This document shows, piece after piece, positions 25,881 to 37,500 of a stretch of DNA of 64,000 bases; position 1 is the stretch's first letter; the number at the start of each line of letters is the position of its first letter. The stretch lies in assembly GCA_916613615.1 (NCBI GenBank), contig OU744724.1, positions 30,153,452-30,217,451 of the forward strand, in the 5' to 3' direction. The DNA is from Steromphala cineraria. Its lineage: Eukaryota > Mollusca > Gastropoda > Trochida > Trochidae. The position numbers were made by a program, and so were the translations under genes. Below the pieces are notes generated by a model. The model saw only the letters and a program-made list of their open reading frames with translations, ran no database searches and was not told the DNA's origin.

Positions 25881-28660
25881 GAATAAGAAAGGGAGATGTA
25901 TATAAATACTCTTATGCAAAGGAAATGTTGCTCAGTTTCTATAGTACTATGCTTCCAACCAACTGAAGATCTGTCCCATGTGAACTATTTTGTCTGAAGT
26001 AACCATGTGGCTGCTGCACACCTGAAGGTCGCTTGATAAAGGGCAGAGGTCAAGCTGGGCAGGTGTTGTCAATATGCATCGGTCAGTTTGAAGTAAACAA
26101 CCTTTATCATGGTCCACTGTGTGGTCAGTTCTCCCTCTGGACACTGTCCAACTCTCAGCCGGGGCTCCACCCCTTCTTAAACGTGCTCCGCGTCTCTCCG
26201 AGTCAAGTGTTTGTTATGATTTGGGGAGATTAAAGGAGCAGTGGCATTGATTGGAAGTAGAGATACTCAGTGGACAGGAGAGCTGGGATATATAGGAGTT
26301 ATCATACCAGGAAGTCAGGGATACAGGTGAGATCAGATTTGATTGGTTACTTGGGTTCAGTTATAATTCAAATGTGTGTTTTACTAAATCAAAATATATC
26401 TATATGGATATAAAAATGCTAGTGGTGAAAATTTTACTTTTGCCAATCGTATTAGAAGATTTGTCATATGATGTAACATCTATAGGTATTTATCAGATCA
26501 GGATTTAAGATTGAAATTATTTCTCATAGTTCAAACATGTAGATAGATTTATTTAGAGATATTGTGTGATAAATGACTGTAACCCTTTACTTTCGTAAAA
26601 ATTCTTGTTTGAATTGTGTTTATGGCTATTCATTGTTGTTTCAAATTCATGTAGTTTTCAAATGAGTAAAAATAATAGGAATTTTGTAGTTGTTAAAATA
26701 TGTAATTAGATTTGATATTGAATTTTATACAAATTAGATGACCATTTATTTATAAAATGTATGGTATGTTGATTGCCAATTCATCAACATTTACGAATCC
26801 AGAATTTCGTGAGGTGAACTGTGGAACCAGAATGTATCTCTGTTAAATGTGTCTGTGTATTTTGTGTGATCAATCACGGAATCTCAGGGTCTCCTAGTGC
26901 AAGATAAGAGATAGGTAGACGCTTCTTTTATCTATATCTCTTTGCTCTCTCTAGTAGGATCGAGGCACCTCCCCTCAGCCAAGTTAAACTCATTCTAAAA
27001 CTTCTTTTATTATTTCTAGGTTTCTGCTTTTAAATGTTGAGTATCTATATAGATCTGATTAAAATACCAGAAGCTATATACATTGTACTAGCAAATAAAC
27101 ATAAATTTTTCAGTTTTGCTTTGATTTTTAAAAATAGTTTAATAAAAAGAGACGAACGTCATTTGATATGATTACCTTTATAAGCTTAGATGGTTTATTA
27201 CCTTCCATGCGTGCAAAAGCTTTGAGCAGATAAAAGTGGATATGTGCAGGAAGAGGAACTTGTCTGTTTTCAGCTAATCAAAGGTTGATTTTACAGATAA
27301 ATGCTCATCTAAATGACAAATAATCAATGATTTTCCACATCAAAGAAAATATCTTTTCTCATCTGTAATTCAAACCAGTGATTTTAATTTGAGGAAGCAA
27401 TTTTGGAAATGAAAAAGACATGTATACCATTTCAAATGTTATTTTAGGTAAAATGATTTTGAAAAAATTAAAATTGTAATTCTTTAATGACTATATAATA
27501 CATACATTATAAATATATAACATGAACTGTCTCACAACATAATGTTTTAGTCCCAGCAGTTATTCTTTTTTGTATTGACCTTCGTAATTTAAAAAATCTT
27601 ATTATAGAATTTGGTAACGAAATTTGGCTTAAGTCCAATTACGTGTGAATTGTAGACTAAATGTAAGTTTAACCTTGGACCGCTATAATTACTACATATA
27701 CACATGTTTATAGTATTTTTCTGGCACATATATGTGGAATGTTATCAGATATTCACGTTGTGATCAGATCGGTTATATAATGTCAGCCTAAGCCCAAACA
27801 ATGCAGTCACTTTCCTGCCCTGGTCGTTTATGAGTTTGATTGCTTCTGCCACAAAGCTGAACTGTATACGTAAATCAGTGAAAATGATCTTGCTTGCATT
27901 GTTGTAAAAAATTATTTGGACCAATTAAAACTACTTACGAGTTCTCTACAATGAAACACCTGCAAAAGCTAATTAGATTGTTTTCTTGACATTTGTTTAT
28001 GTTTAACTAATTGCATCATTTCTTTTTTCATCAAACTTGATAAAATCAAATGTTTTTAACTTTTTTTTTAACTGGATATATAGTATGAACACTTGAAATT
28101 AGCTAAAATAATGATTTTCTTTTTGTGGCTAAGCTAAGACTCTAAATAATCTGAAAAAAAAAATTCTTTTTTAAACCTAATGATAGTTTAAGCAATTTAG
28201 AAAGATAATATTTAAGAATGGTTTCACTGAATTTTCACTATTGTGAACAAAACATGCTGAATATTCTGACATTTTTTGTAGTATTCACATCCTTTTCCTT
28301 TCGGGGGACCCTGCTTATGTGTATGATAAGTGACTTCTTTCTTCTAAGATTACAGGACACAGTTAACAATAGGATACAAAGATTGATGGGAAATAATGAG
28401 ATTAACTTGTATTGTTGTTAAGCTACTTTTTGGGTTAATTGGCAATAAGACTTGAAACACGAGAGTCCCCTGATAACAGGAGTTGTTGGCTATAACAGGT
28501 CTCCAGTCTCTGGTCCACACACCCTGTTATTTCCTGCAGTTCAGGACGCTCCCTGCTAGTTTATATGTCCACCCCTTCTACCTAGCTACTTCTCAGATGA
28601 TGTATATGGCCTACCGTATGTAGAGTTATGAGAACTTCCTCCAGACTCAATCTAATTCCT
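25881..28660. other. No gene visible
   Basis: The more balanced block at 26030-26330 ends in GGATACAG followed by GTGAGA, which could be a non-coding first exon but has no coding start. The rest is AT-rich. Confidence 0.4.
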
Positions 28661-28669
28661 TTTCTATTT

Positions 28670-29010
28670 CACAAATCACAGAATTTTCAATCTCTTACTT
28701 TTCACAAATCACAGATTTTCTTTCTCTTACTTTTCACAAATCACAGATTTTCTTTCTCTTACTTTTCACAAATCACAGATTTTCTTTCTCTTACTTTTCA
28801 CAAATCACAGATTTTCTTTCTCTTACTTTTCACAAATCACAGATTTTCTTTCTCTTACTTTTCACAAATCACAGAATTTTCTATCTCTAACTTTTGACAA
28901 ATCACAGACATTTTTTATCTGTTACTTTTCACAAATAACAGAACTGTTCTATTTTAAACTAACAAATCACAGAACTTTTCTTTCTCTTACTTTTCACAAA
29001 TCACAGAATT
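28670..29010. repeat. 32-bp minisatellite, 11 units
   Basis: ACAAATCACA recurs at 28671, 28704, 28736, 28768, 28800, 28832, 28864, 28897, 28931, 28962 and 28996. The unit is ACAAATCACAGATTTTCTTT followed by CTCTTACTTTTC. The five central units are identical in length and sequence, and the outer ones are diverged, as expected for central unequal exchange or slippage. An 89-codon open frame across it is a by-product: 32 is not a multiple of 3, so the same repeat is read in three frames. Confidence 0.95.
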
Positions 29011-29649
29011 TTGAATACTTATTGCAAAATTGTTTACCCTTTTTACGGGAAGTTTGAAAAATATTTAAAATGCATTTTGACCATCCTAAACTCCGCTCTC
29101 TTAAACTGCCACTAGTGTTTTTAAACCCAACCACAGATCTCTCTGCAAAGTAATAGGTGATGTTTTCTAGATTTAGGACTTTGTGTTCTTTCAGAGTTAA
29201 AACCATTCCCTAAATTCTTTTTCTTTGACATCCTAAGAATAGTTATCCAACACTGAAGGTCTTATTCTTCCAGAGTTAGTTTCTTTGCATCAGGCCCGGA
29301 AACTGCCATGTTAACCTGTGATCCCTGCAGTTTGACAGCATAGCCACTTAACCCATTAATTAACCTCCGATCTTCCTCTGTGTAACATCAACTCAGGGAG
29401 AGCTAAAAGTCTTGTTTTTCATCTCTTTGTACCTTACTAAGTTGATTAGTTTCTCGATCTTTCAAGGAGTCCCAATATCCGTTCAACAGTTGATGCGTAA
29501 GTGGCAGTAAATACTTTCTGTGTTAAACAATGATTGTGAGCGATGCTCTTTTCACTCTATCAAAGTCTCAGATAAACAAACTTCTTGTTTTTAGAAAATA
29601 CTTTCTGTTCTCTGTTTGGGTACTGATTTAAGGTTCCTTAAAGATTATG

Positions 29650-30320
29650 AAGACTTTAAAAGTTTTTCTGCCCTGTCTGAGAAGTTTCTTTGGTAGGCGT
29701 ATCAATAACACCACACTTTTGAAACCTCCCTGTCTCTCCCACCCTCCCTCCCTACCTGTGTCCCCTTCCCATCCTGACCCCTCCCTCCCTCCCATGTCCT
29801 TGGTCACCCCTGTCAGAGCCAGAGCAGTGAGGTATGAGGGGGACACACACAATAGCGTCCTTATAATCACTGTGACTGGAACTCACTGTAGGGAGTTGAC
29901 GCTGAGCTGGACGCTAGCTGTGAGTACTACGCAAAGTTGTAGCTCTGTGGTATGCTCATATCAGTGAGTAGTGCGTAGTATAGGACTGTAGTAGTGACGC
30001 TCTCTGTCACTGGGCAGTGAACAGAACACAGAGTACTAGCTCTGTGGACACCCAGCTCAGAGCACTGACAAGTGCATAGAGGATCTTCATTGTCAGTGTT
30101 GTGAAACTGTCATTGACAGGTAACAGTGCTGTAGACTTCAAACACCTGGATAGTTATGGAGGCAGTTTAACTCTGTAGTATTCTTCAGTCTCAAGATATG
30201 TGTTGTGCACAGACCTGTTACTATTGGGTACCTTATCAGAGGATATTGCACAGTTGTCTTCAGTTTTCTATTACTGCATTGTTTCCAAAGGTGTGACTTC
30301 ATGTTTTTTACAAGTAACAA
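29650..30320. promoter_or_regulatory. Less AT-rich block with polypyrimidine tract; possible promoter region
   Basis: A C/T-rich stretch with repeated CCCTCC and CCCACC runs from about 29725 to 29810, followed by a block rich in GTAG, CTGTGG and CACTG words up to the 30-bp minisatellite. It lies just upstream of the weak first-exon candidate at 30622. Open frames here on both strands are low-complexity by-products of the C/T bias and are not called as genes. Confidence 0.2.
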
Positions 30321-30530
30321 ATATCAGATCTCAGTTTTACCTCTTGTAGTGAACTGAGGTCTGAGTTGTATCTCCCTAGTGAACTGTCGTCTCACTTTTA
30401 CCTGTGTAGAGGACTGGAGTTTCATTTGTACCCCTGGAGTGAACTGTTGTCAGAGTTGTACCTCTGTAGTAGACTGGGGTCAGAGTTGCATTTCTGTAGT
30501 AGACTGGGGTCAGAGTTGTGACTCTGTATG
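30321..30530. repeat. 30-bp minisatellite, six full units plus a partial
   Basis: The words GAACTGAGGT, GAACTGTCGT, GGACTGGAGT, GAACTGTTGT, AGACTGGGGT and AGACTGGGGT start at exactly 30-base steps (30351 to 30501). The last two units are the most alike (CAGAGTTG, TCTGTAGT). It lies about 90 bases before the weak exon candidate at 30622. The unit length is a multiple of 3, so an open frame crosses it, but the frame has no protein-like context. Confidence 0.9.
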
Positions 30531-30621
30531 TACTCTACACCCCCAGTGGGCTGGTTCACATACCTGCAAGGAGAGTATAAACAAGTTGGAGTTTACTTAC
30601 CTCACTGTGTCCTGTCGGTAA

Positions 30622-30639
30622 CATGATGCAAGTAGCTCG
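30622..30639 (+). CDS. Weak candidate alternative first exon (Met-Met-Gln-Val-Ala-Arg)
   Basis: The sequence AACATGATGCAAGTAGCTCGG is followed directly by GTATGT, giving six codons that end in phase 0 like the exons at 5754 and 49485. The preceding kilobase (29650-30620) is less AT-rich and contains a polypyrimidine stretch and a minisatellite. If real, this would be a third N-terminus of the same gene. Six codons and one donor are little evidence, and chance is a serious alternative. Confidence 0.15.
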
Positions 30640-33239
30640 GGTATGTCACATTTTTCCTTTTTGTTTTGCAAGATCTTTTCATAGCTTGAATGTCTTGATA
30701 TTTATCTAATTATGACTTTGTTAGTACTTTATTTCACAATTTGGTAATCATACACTGAATCTTGTACTCATCTCTTCTTCAATAAATTAAACTTTTTTCA
30801 ATTTAATATAGAGATGTTATTATTAGTTTCTCTCCTAAAATTACAATTGCAAAATTTGGAAATTTTTAAATCAATAATTTTCTTAAAGTGTTGTGTTCAA
30901 ATTCAACTTTAGAATAGTGCAATTCTTATGCATGAATGCTTACATTAAAAACAAAGATTTTATCATAATTATGAAGTTGATGAAGTTCTATTATTTGTTA
31001 TAATGTTTTATGCATGTTTTTTCTGTGAGGTTCCATTTTAGCTTAGGATTTAAATCCAAATTTAAAGCTTACAGGGAAGACGCAACTACTTACATATTCA
31101 ATCACTTCCTTCAGATATGCATAGGCACAGAGGGAAAAGAGTTGTTGTGCCTTTAGCATAATTTGATTGCATCGTCAAGGAAAGTCAACTGCTCATTAGA
31201 ATTTAATCTTTTTGCTGGGGGTTATACTTGATTCATGAAGATCCATTACCTAACTGTACATAACTGAATTTTAATAGAATTAAATAATTCGTCATTTTCA
31301 TTCATGAATATTAGTAAAAGTTTATAAAACATAATAATATTTAATTGTATAAGAATTGTATATATTTTCTTATGATATTGAATTTGACATTTTAAAAACA
31401 ATATATAAATTTATGTGTTTTATGATACAGTTTTGTTTTCCAAGAGATAAATATATTCATTTTCAAAGAACTTAATGATGGTGGATCTTTACAATCTGTT
31501 TATTGTAAATGAAAACAATCAGACCTGAGCAAGAGGTGTATAAATATTGGTGTAGATAGATAACAAGGTAGAAGATAGGGGTACCTACCTTTAACGATCC
31601 CACCTGAAAGGTCAAATTACAGGTGTGTACCCCCTTTCCCACATTCCAGGGCAAAATAACAATACTACCTGAGATCTCTCCTGATAATATTAGTCATCAA
31701 ATCGCTAGAGGCTCCATAAAACTACCAGTTTTTATAAATTTTGGCAGATTCACAACGCTGCTATAAAGACTGTGATTTGGAGTGAACTTAGTCATAGCTT
31801 GCTTATAGGGTTTAAGACATAAAAACACTTTTTAAAGTCTAAAATAACATGAGTGTAATTATATGCATTATTTGGTCAAGAAAACAATTGTGCCAGCTTT
31901 CACAACTTTTCTAATCTCTCCCTGGGTATTCTTACTTGTTTTTGATGATTCATATGTGTGTGAGTTTAAGTTGATATGATATCTCTGATGTTCACAGATA
32001 CCGTCTTTCAAATCATGTCATAGAAAGGGACAGAGGGGATTATCATGACTCTTGGTAATGATGAATAAATTATATTTTCACAATCCTAACATCTGAAACG
32101 TTTCCACTTTTTTAATAGCAAGGATTATTTACTTGATTCTATCAAATGCAAATCGATTTACCTTCAAAGTTTCTTCTCTCGTACCATTGTTTACAGTTAC
32201 TACAGATGAAAAAATCTCTTGAAGTTACTTTAATCATGTAAAAGAAATTTTTCTTTAATTATAAGTCCTAAATATTGTTTATGATCATGAAGGGAAAGTA
32301 ACTATTATTCTTCAAAGTAAAAAATAACCAATATTCATGAAGAAAGAATATTGTTTACTAAAACAATACACATAAAAATGGATTTGATAAAAAATTAGAA
32401 TATTGGTTTTGTTAAGATTTTACTTTTATATAGCTGAGTTGAGAAATCTGTTGAGAGTATGGAACAGAATTTGAAACTTCCATGAAGAGAACATTTAGCT
32501 TCAAAACCAATCTCTAGGTTTCTGAATATGCCTTGCAACTCTGAGTTATCTATCATAGGAGAAGAGAGGAGCACAATGGAAGTAGATGTATGTGTGAAGT
32601 GTGACAGACCAGAATCAGCAGGACTTGTTTGCCTTACAGTTAAAACAGCGCTGATCAGAAGATAGGATTGTCATTGCACAAGCATGAGCATGAAAGGAGC
32701 TGTGACCAGACCACGATTGCTTTCAGATAGTTGGTTTTATTGTAATGTGAGTTTTGAAATGAGTATATTTGTTTTGAACTGGGTCATGTACCTTTGTGTA
32801 GCTGCAGTTTTGGTGTCAATGTCACCATTGTCTCTCGTGTACGTCTGACCATGAAGAATGGCTGAAATGCATGTGAAAACTAATTTAGATGCAAATAGAT
32901 GCATTTTATTCATGTATGGCGCTTAGGGTACATAGTCATGTTACTCTTGTAGGATCCCTTGATGAGCCTTGACCCTGGTCAGAAATCAAAAAGTACTCAA
33001 TTTCTTCCCAAACCGTTTGATGTCTTGTTCAGTGCATTCCTCCACTGACTTGCTATAACAGGCCCGAAAAAATCTCATTTTCTATTGCCTTTTCTTTATT
33101 CTTTGATATGTCCACCAATTTCAAGCATGAATCACACAGAAATATGATACCATTATCCTCAAAGCTTGGACTTAAAGTGAACAAGCACTTGCTGATGAAC
33201 TGAGAGTGTTATTGTAACCCTGCCGTAATTGGCTGATTT
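30640..33239. other. No gene visible
   Basis: AT-rich with stops in all frames. No defined repeat was seen. Confidence 0.5.
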
Positions 33240-33405
33240 GTCACAGGTGACTGCGACCCCTAAGTTAATAGCAGGACGTGAGGGGGCGAGAGAGGGCTCC
33301 ATTAGTCACATGACCCGAGTCTGACGACCCACGATGTGACCTGCAATGTGACCATCGATGTGACCTCCATGTGAATGTGTCACCCTTCACCTGGTCACAA
33401 GACTC
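33240..33405. promoter_or_regulatory. Island rich in GTGAC / TGACC half-sites
   Basis: In about 165 bases there are GTCACAGGTGAC, AGTCACATGACC, GATGTGACCTGC, AATGTGACCATC, GATGTGACCTCC, GTGTCACCC and TGGTCACAAG. TGACCT/AGGTCA is the half-site of many nuclear receptors, and GTCACATGAC contains an E-box core. The block is markedly less AT-rich than its neighbours. It looks like an enhancer-type element or a degenerate short tandem array. No binding is shown. Confidence 0.4.
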
Positions 33406-33892
33406 CATAGCCGGCAGAAAATTACTTATCTTCAACTTCATTTTAGTTGATAGGATGTATAATTGCTTATCTTAAATGGATATATACTCAAGTTTCAAGA
33501 TCAGTGACCTTGTAACCTGATAGGCATCTCCAAATTACTTACCTACAATAGTGACTCTCATTTAACTTTCAGCAATTATATATTTCATTTGATTATCCAA
33601 AAACATTTTTTAACTCTGGTAGAAGACCAAACAACCATAGCAATCCATATCTGAAATGATGAATAAGGATTTTGGTTGATAATCAGATTTAGTTATTAGG
33701 TGTTTCATCCTCTGAGATTAAAATATTGAGTAAAATCTTCAAGGAATGTGCTGCTTTAAACTTCCAATGAAGTGAATGAAAATCTATTTCTTAGTGCAAA
33801 CAGATATGTAATTGACCATAATGAGACTTTTTTCTGATAATCATCATTTAGACAACTTCACCTTGAAATTCCATGTTGTTTCTTGCTCTTCA

Positions 33893-33965
33893 GTGTAGTT
33901 GATAGGTATTTGATCTTGAGGGTCTGGGTTCGAGTCCTGTAGTACATGCAGAGAGGAAAGTTTAA
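33893..33965 (+). repeat. tRNA-like (B-box) SINE remnant
   Basis: GGTTCGAGTCC matches the pol III B box, preceded 30 to 40 bases upstream by TAGTTGATAGG, an A-box-like word. The T-arm stem pairs poorly and no acceptor stem can be drawn, so it is a SINE head and not a tRNA gene. It shares TGGGTTCRARTCCTG with the sequence at 34725. Confidence 0.45.
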
Positions 33966-34679
33966 AAACAAAATAACAGTTGCTTTAAATCATATTAAAA
34001 AGTGTGTCTCTTTGTCAAAACAAAAAGTGATAATCTATCTTCTTGGGTTTTATGTTACCAATTCAGTTGACATCGTAGGAGGTCGGCAGAACAATTACAT
34101 GGTTTGTTCGATGACAAAATAAAGGTCTGAGCAAGCAGTAAGCAAAATGGACATAGGGAACTGTAGAATTCTATCACAGAGATACTTTGACTTCATGATA
34201 GTAATTGAATAACCTCAATACTGCCCGATGAGGATGATATAGAGTTTTTCAATGCCGAGGTCTGGAGGTCATCAACCAATCAGCTTGCACGGTTCACATC
34301 TATTGAACCAGCTGGGAGAGGTGAACCAAATTGACACCTTTAGTGTGTTTCCATGAGGGATTTCACATCCTGTACAAATGTGTCTGTTTTGTATCATTTC
34401 AGGCTAAACAAAACATGATTAACTCATTTCATCTGCTTAATGATTCACATGAAGTGAAGATGTTGTATTGTAGGGTTTTATGACGAGAAAAAGCTTCTCT
34501 TATGAATGATCATGTTCAAAATATTTTCAAAATTTTCACTATATTAGAGAAGATTGGTAGAAAATATAGGAAGTGGTGATAAATAATATCATTTAGTAGG
34601 TAACGAACTATGATATAGAAAATGGTGACAAAAAATATCATTTAGTAGGTAAAGAACTATAATATCAACACAATCCCTT

Positions 34680-34893
34680 TTGCAAAATATTTAAGCTAAT
34701 GACTGGTGCTTGAGAGTGTATGGGTTCAAATCCTGCTGTGCGTTTGTATTGAAAATCACAAGAATTTCTAAAGATACAGATAGTATAATACCTTAGAGAA
34801 ACATTTACAATGAATGACAGCTTACTTATATACATGTATGAAAATAGTTTCTTGAAATTCTGATGCTCAAAAGCACTATATGAATGAATAATT
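34680..34893 (+). repeat. tRNA-derived SINE, head and 3' tail visible
   Basis: TAATGACTGGTG (A-box-like) and GGTTCAAATCC (B box) form the head. About 130 bases later GATGCTCAAAAGCACTATAT followed by GAATGAATAAT is a typical tail of the kind seen in many animal SINEs and in LINE 3' ends. The body between is AT-rich. Family is not named. Confidence 0.5.
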
Positions 34894-35578
34894 TAGTCTA
34901 GGCAGAATACCATACATCTCAGTGCACAAAAGAATCACAGGTATTTCTAAATATGCTAATTTATGATGACTGAATTAACAGTATCATAATAATAACAATG
35001 CATGAATACTCAACTTAGGTATGTCCATATATTCAATATCTAAAAATAGTTTTAAAATAATTAACTTAATCAATACAAGATAATCCATGTTAACAAATTT
35101 GATATAAAAAAAAAAAATTATTTATTAAGGAAAACATAGTTTGGGAACATAACTGGAATAAAAAAAGTCTTATAACAAAATATTTTTGAAAATAACTTCA
35201 ATGTTATAAGCATGTTAGTAAATTGAACACCGAAAAAATGTTATCCAAAAATAATTGACACGGGTCACTGAATGTAAGGCTCCACGTTTCACGGCAGTCA
35301 AACAATATTACGGAAAATACAAAGTGACATACTGAGTAAGGTGGACCAATATGAAATGACTTACTCTTTACTGTATAATTTGAAGCGCGACCCTCGGACC
35401 ATGAGGTCCCAATTACCTGCAATAATGACTAGTTCCTTCCAAAAAGTTGACAGGGGACTAGTATTTCTAAAAACGTCCATGCCGTGAGAAGACAATTTGT
35501 AAATGTCATATTGGTCAAGCCTCACCCTGCCACACCTCAGACTTTATTCGTTAAGGGTTTCTGATTTTGGGAGAAAAT
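34894..35578. other. No gene visible; SINE-like fragment near 35521
   Basis: CTCACCCTGCCACACCTCAG at 35521 matches the complement of the leader of the SINE remnant at 25739-25880. The rest is AT-rich non-coding DNA. Confidence 0.4.
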
Positions 35579-35855
35579 TACCGTATTTCCTCAAATAGAC
35601 GCCGGGTTTCGAATAGAGGCCGGGGGTATTGCTGTTTTAAGTAAATACACGCCGGGTCTCGAATAGACGCCGGATGATACGTTGATTAATGAATGCACTC
35701 GTAGTTGAATGCAAATAATGCAAATTCTCCTATTTCCTATTGAAAAATAAATAGACGCCGGGCCTTTAATACACGCCGGGTCTCGAATACATGGAGGGGG
35801 TAAAGGGGGTCTGAAAAAATACATGCCCAGAGCGTCTTATCGAGGAAATACGGTA
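35579..35855. mobile_element. TA-flanked element A with GACGCCGGG modules
   Basis: TACCGTATTTCCTC at 35579 is matched by GAGGAAATACGGTA ending at 35855 (14-bp inverted ends counting the TA). Inside, the module ATAGACGCCGGG or ATACACGCCGGG plus TCTCGA recurs at least five times in one orientation. It is 277 bp, non-coding and probably mobilised by a TA-targeting (Tc1/mariner-like) transposase. An apparent minus-strand open frame spans it but reads the modules and not a protein family. Confidence 0.75.
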
Positions 35856-37140
35856 GTTACCTTAAAGATAGACCCATGTTGATGACCAGCCCAGCTAGAG
35901 ATGTGTGTGTTAGGTGTCTGTAGGAGGATTACGTTTATTGATGTTGGTATATTTTTAGGTGATCTCTTTTAAAATCAGGGGTCAAAAAAGGTATTTCTGA
36001 TCTACATGTGTATATTCAGAAGGAAATTGTGACAATACAATAATAACATCATAATGATTCAACATGATTCCAGTTACATTTAGTGATGTCCTCTGAAATG
36101 TTAAATTTTGATTAAAAACTTGATGCTATACATATATAATCTGATGATTAGTATAGAGTTTAATGCTAGCTTATGACAGCAAAGGAAAAATGGTGTACTG
36201 CAAGCAGCATGCATTTTTGTAGTTGATAAGTTGAAGTTGAACTTTGGTAGGTGCTCACCACAATAAGGACATATTTAAATACAAAATTTAAGAAATAAAT
36301 GGTTCCACATAAGTGTATTGAAGCAAATTAATTTGTTATGATGAAAACATTAGGTTACGGCTATCAATTGAGAGAACACCAAGACAACAGGGCAGAATGT
36401 TGTCAAAACATGTTTCTGGCTGATATATTCAAGGCCAGTGTTTGAATGGAGGAATGGAGGAAGAGTTATCTGTAATGATTGGGTATTTCTCTGTAATGTG
36501 ACTTCAACTCTGTGCAGGGCCACAGTCTTCAGATTCCTAATGAACAGGGAGAGGAGTTTGGCACTTCAAAATGCAATATGGACAATGCTTGGAGAAGCAA
36601 ATGATCATTTACTTTAGTGGAACTTATAAATGATGTGTTGTTTCGAAAATGATAATTTCAAATATCAATCACTGAAATTCATTGTGTCTTTTGAGTTATA
36701 ATTCTTTACAAACTTTAATTCATCATTTAACATTTTCATTGTTTATATTCATCATTTTATAAATTTGAATTTCATTCATTCATTCTTTAGTGGTTCTTCT
36801 GTCTGATAACAAAGCACTATATAATAGGGTTCATTTCAAATACTATTTCATGTTCATTATCGCAACAATAATTATTTATCATAATAGTATTATTAGAATA
36901 ACAAGAAATTTAATGTTGAATTGAAAAAAAACCTTCATCTCATCATATTTGATGTCAATATATGTTGATTTAGAAAACATCATTCCCAAATTACGTAGTT
37001 AACATAGTTCGATGAGACAATTCAGAATGTAACAGAGTTCATTCAATATCAATAATAAGTATGTTGTTTAAAATAAATTTAAATACAGTGTATCAATGAG
37101 TGAACTTAGTTCGATATGTCAGTCCAGAAAGGTACCATGG
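35856..37140. other. No gene visible
   Basis: AT-rich. AACAAAGCACTATATAATAG at 36809 may be another SINE-type tail, but nothing upstream supports it. Confidence 0.45.
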
Positions 37141-37163
37141 ATGTTTATTTACCTGTAACCTAG

Positions 37164-37178
37164 TTGGCCCTTAGCCAA
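37164..37178. promoter_or_regulatory. Perfect NFI palindrome TTGGC-N5-GCCAA
   Basis: TTGGC CCTTA GCCAA matches the established full-site consensus of nuclear factor I dimers. It sits in a less AT-rich block (37140-37310), which may be a conserved non-coding element. It would be meaningful as autoregulation if the host gene is NFI. Ten fixed bases would occur by chance in well under one of ten windows this size. Confidence 0.45.
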
Positions 37179-37418
37179 GCCTCCGGTACGTTTTCACCTT
37201 CCCTGTCACTTTGCGGTCAGATTCCTATCAGCTCATTTGTTCTAGCATTCTCCCCGGCCATGGTCTCTTTGCTTGTATAGTATTTACCTAACACACGCAT
37301 ATCATCCCAGGAGCAAGGTCATTAAAGTTTCATCAGTCAATTTCAAGCAAAATTGCCAATAGACAGTCACATGAGAGAACATAAGCATCTTTGTGCTTGC
37401 ATACATAGAAAGTTGTAA

Positions 37419-37500
37419 GAACAGCAAGATATTGAGTTATCAACTTCTTTATTGTGAAAAATCGTGTCGTTTATGTCTGTATCCTTTCTCCTTCATTTGG
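37419..37500 (-). repeat. Dispersed ATAAAGAAGTTG repeat, copy 2
   Basis: On the minus strand it reads CCAAATGAAGGAG, CATAAACGACACG, then CACAATAAAGAAGTTG and ATATCTTGCTGTTC. The last word matches the copy at 59700-59751 almost exactly. Confidence 0.45.

Noticed and set aside
28628..28897. 89-codon repetitive open frame
   Set aside because: Explained by the 32-bp minisatellite, whose unit is read successively in three frames.
29628..29967. Overlapping open frames on both strands, Pro/Ser-rich or Gly-rich
   Set aside because: Products of a C/T-rich tract read on both strands.
33893..34745. tRNA genes suggested by perfect B boxes
   Set aside because: No acceptor stem or proper anticodon arm can be drawn and the T stems pair poorly; better explained as SINE heads.
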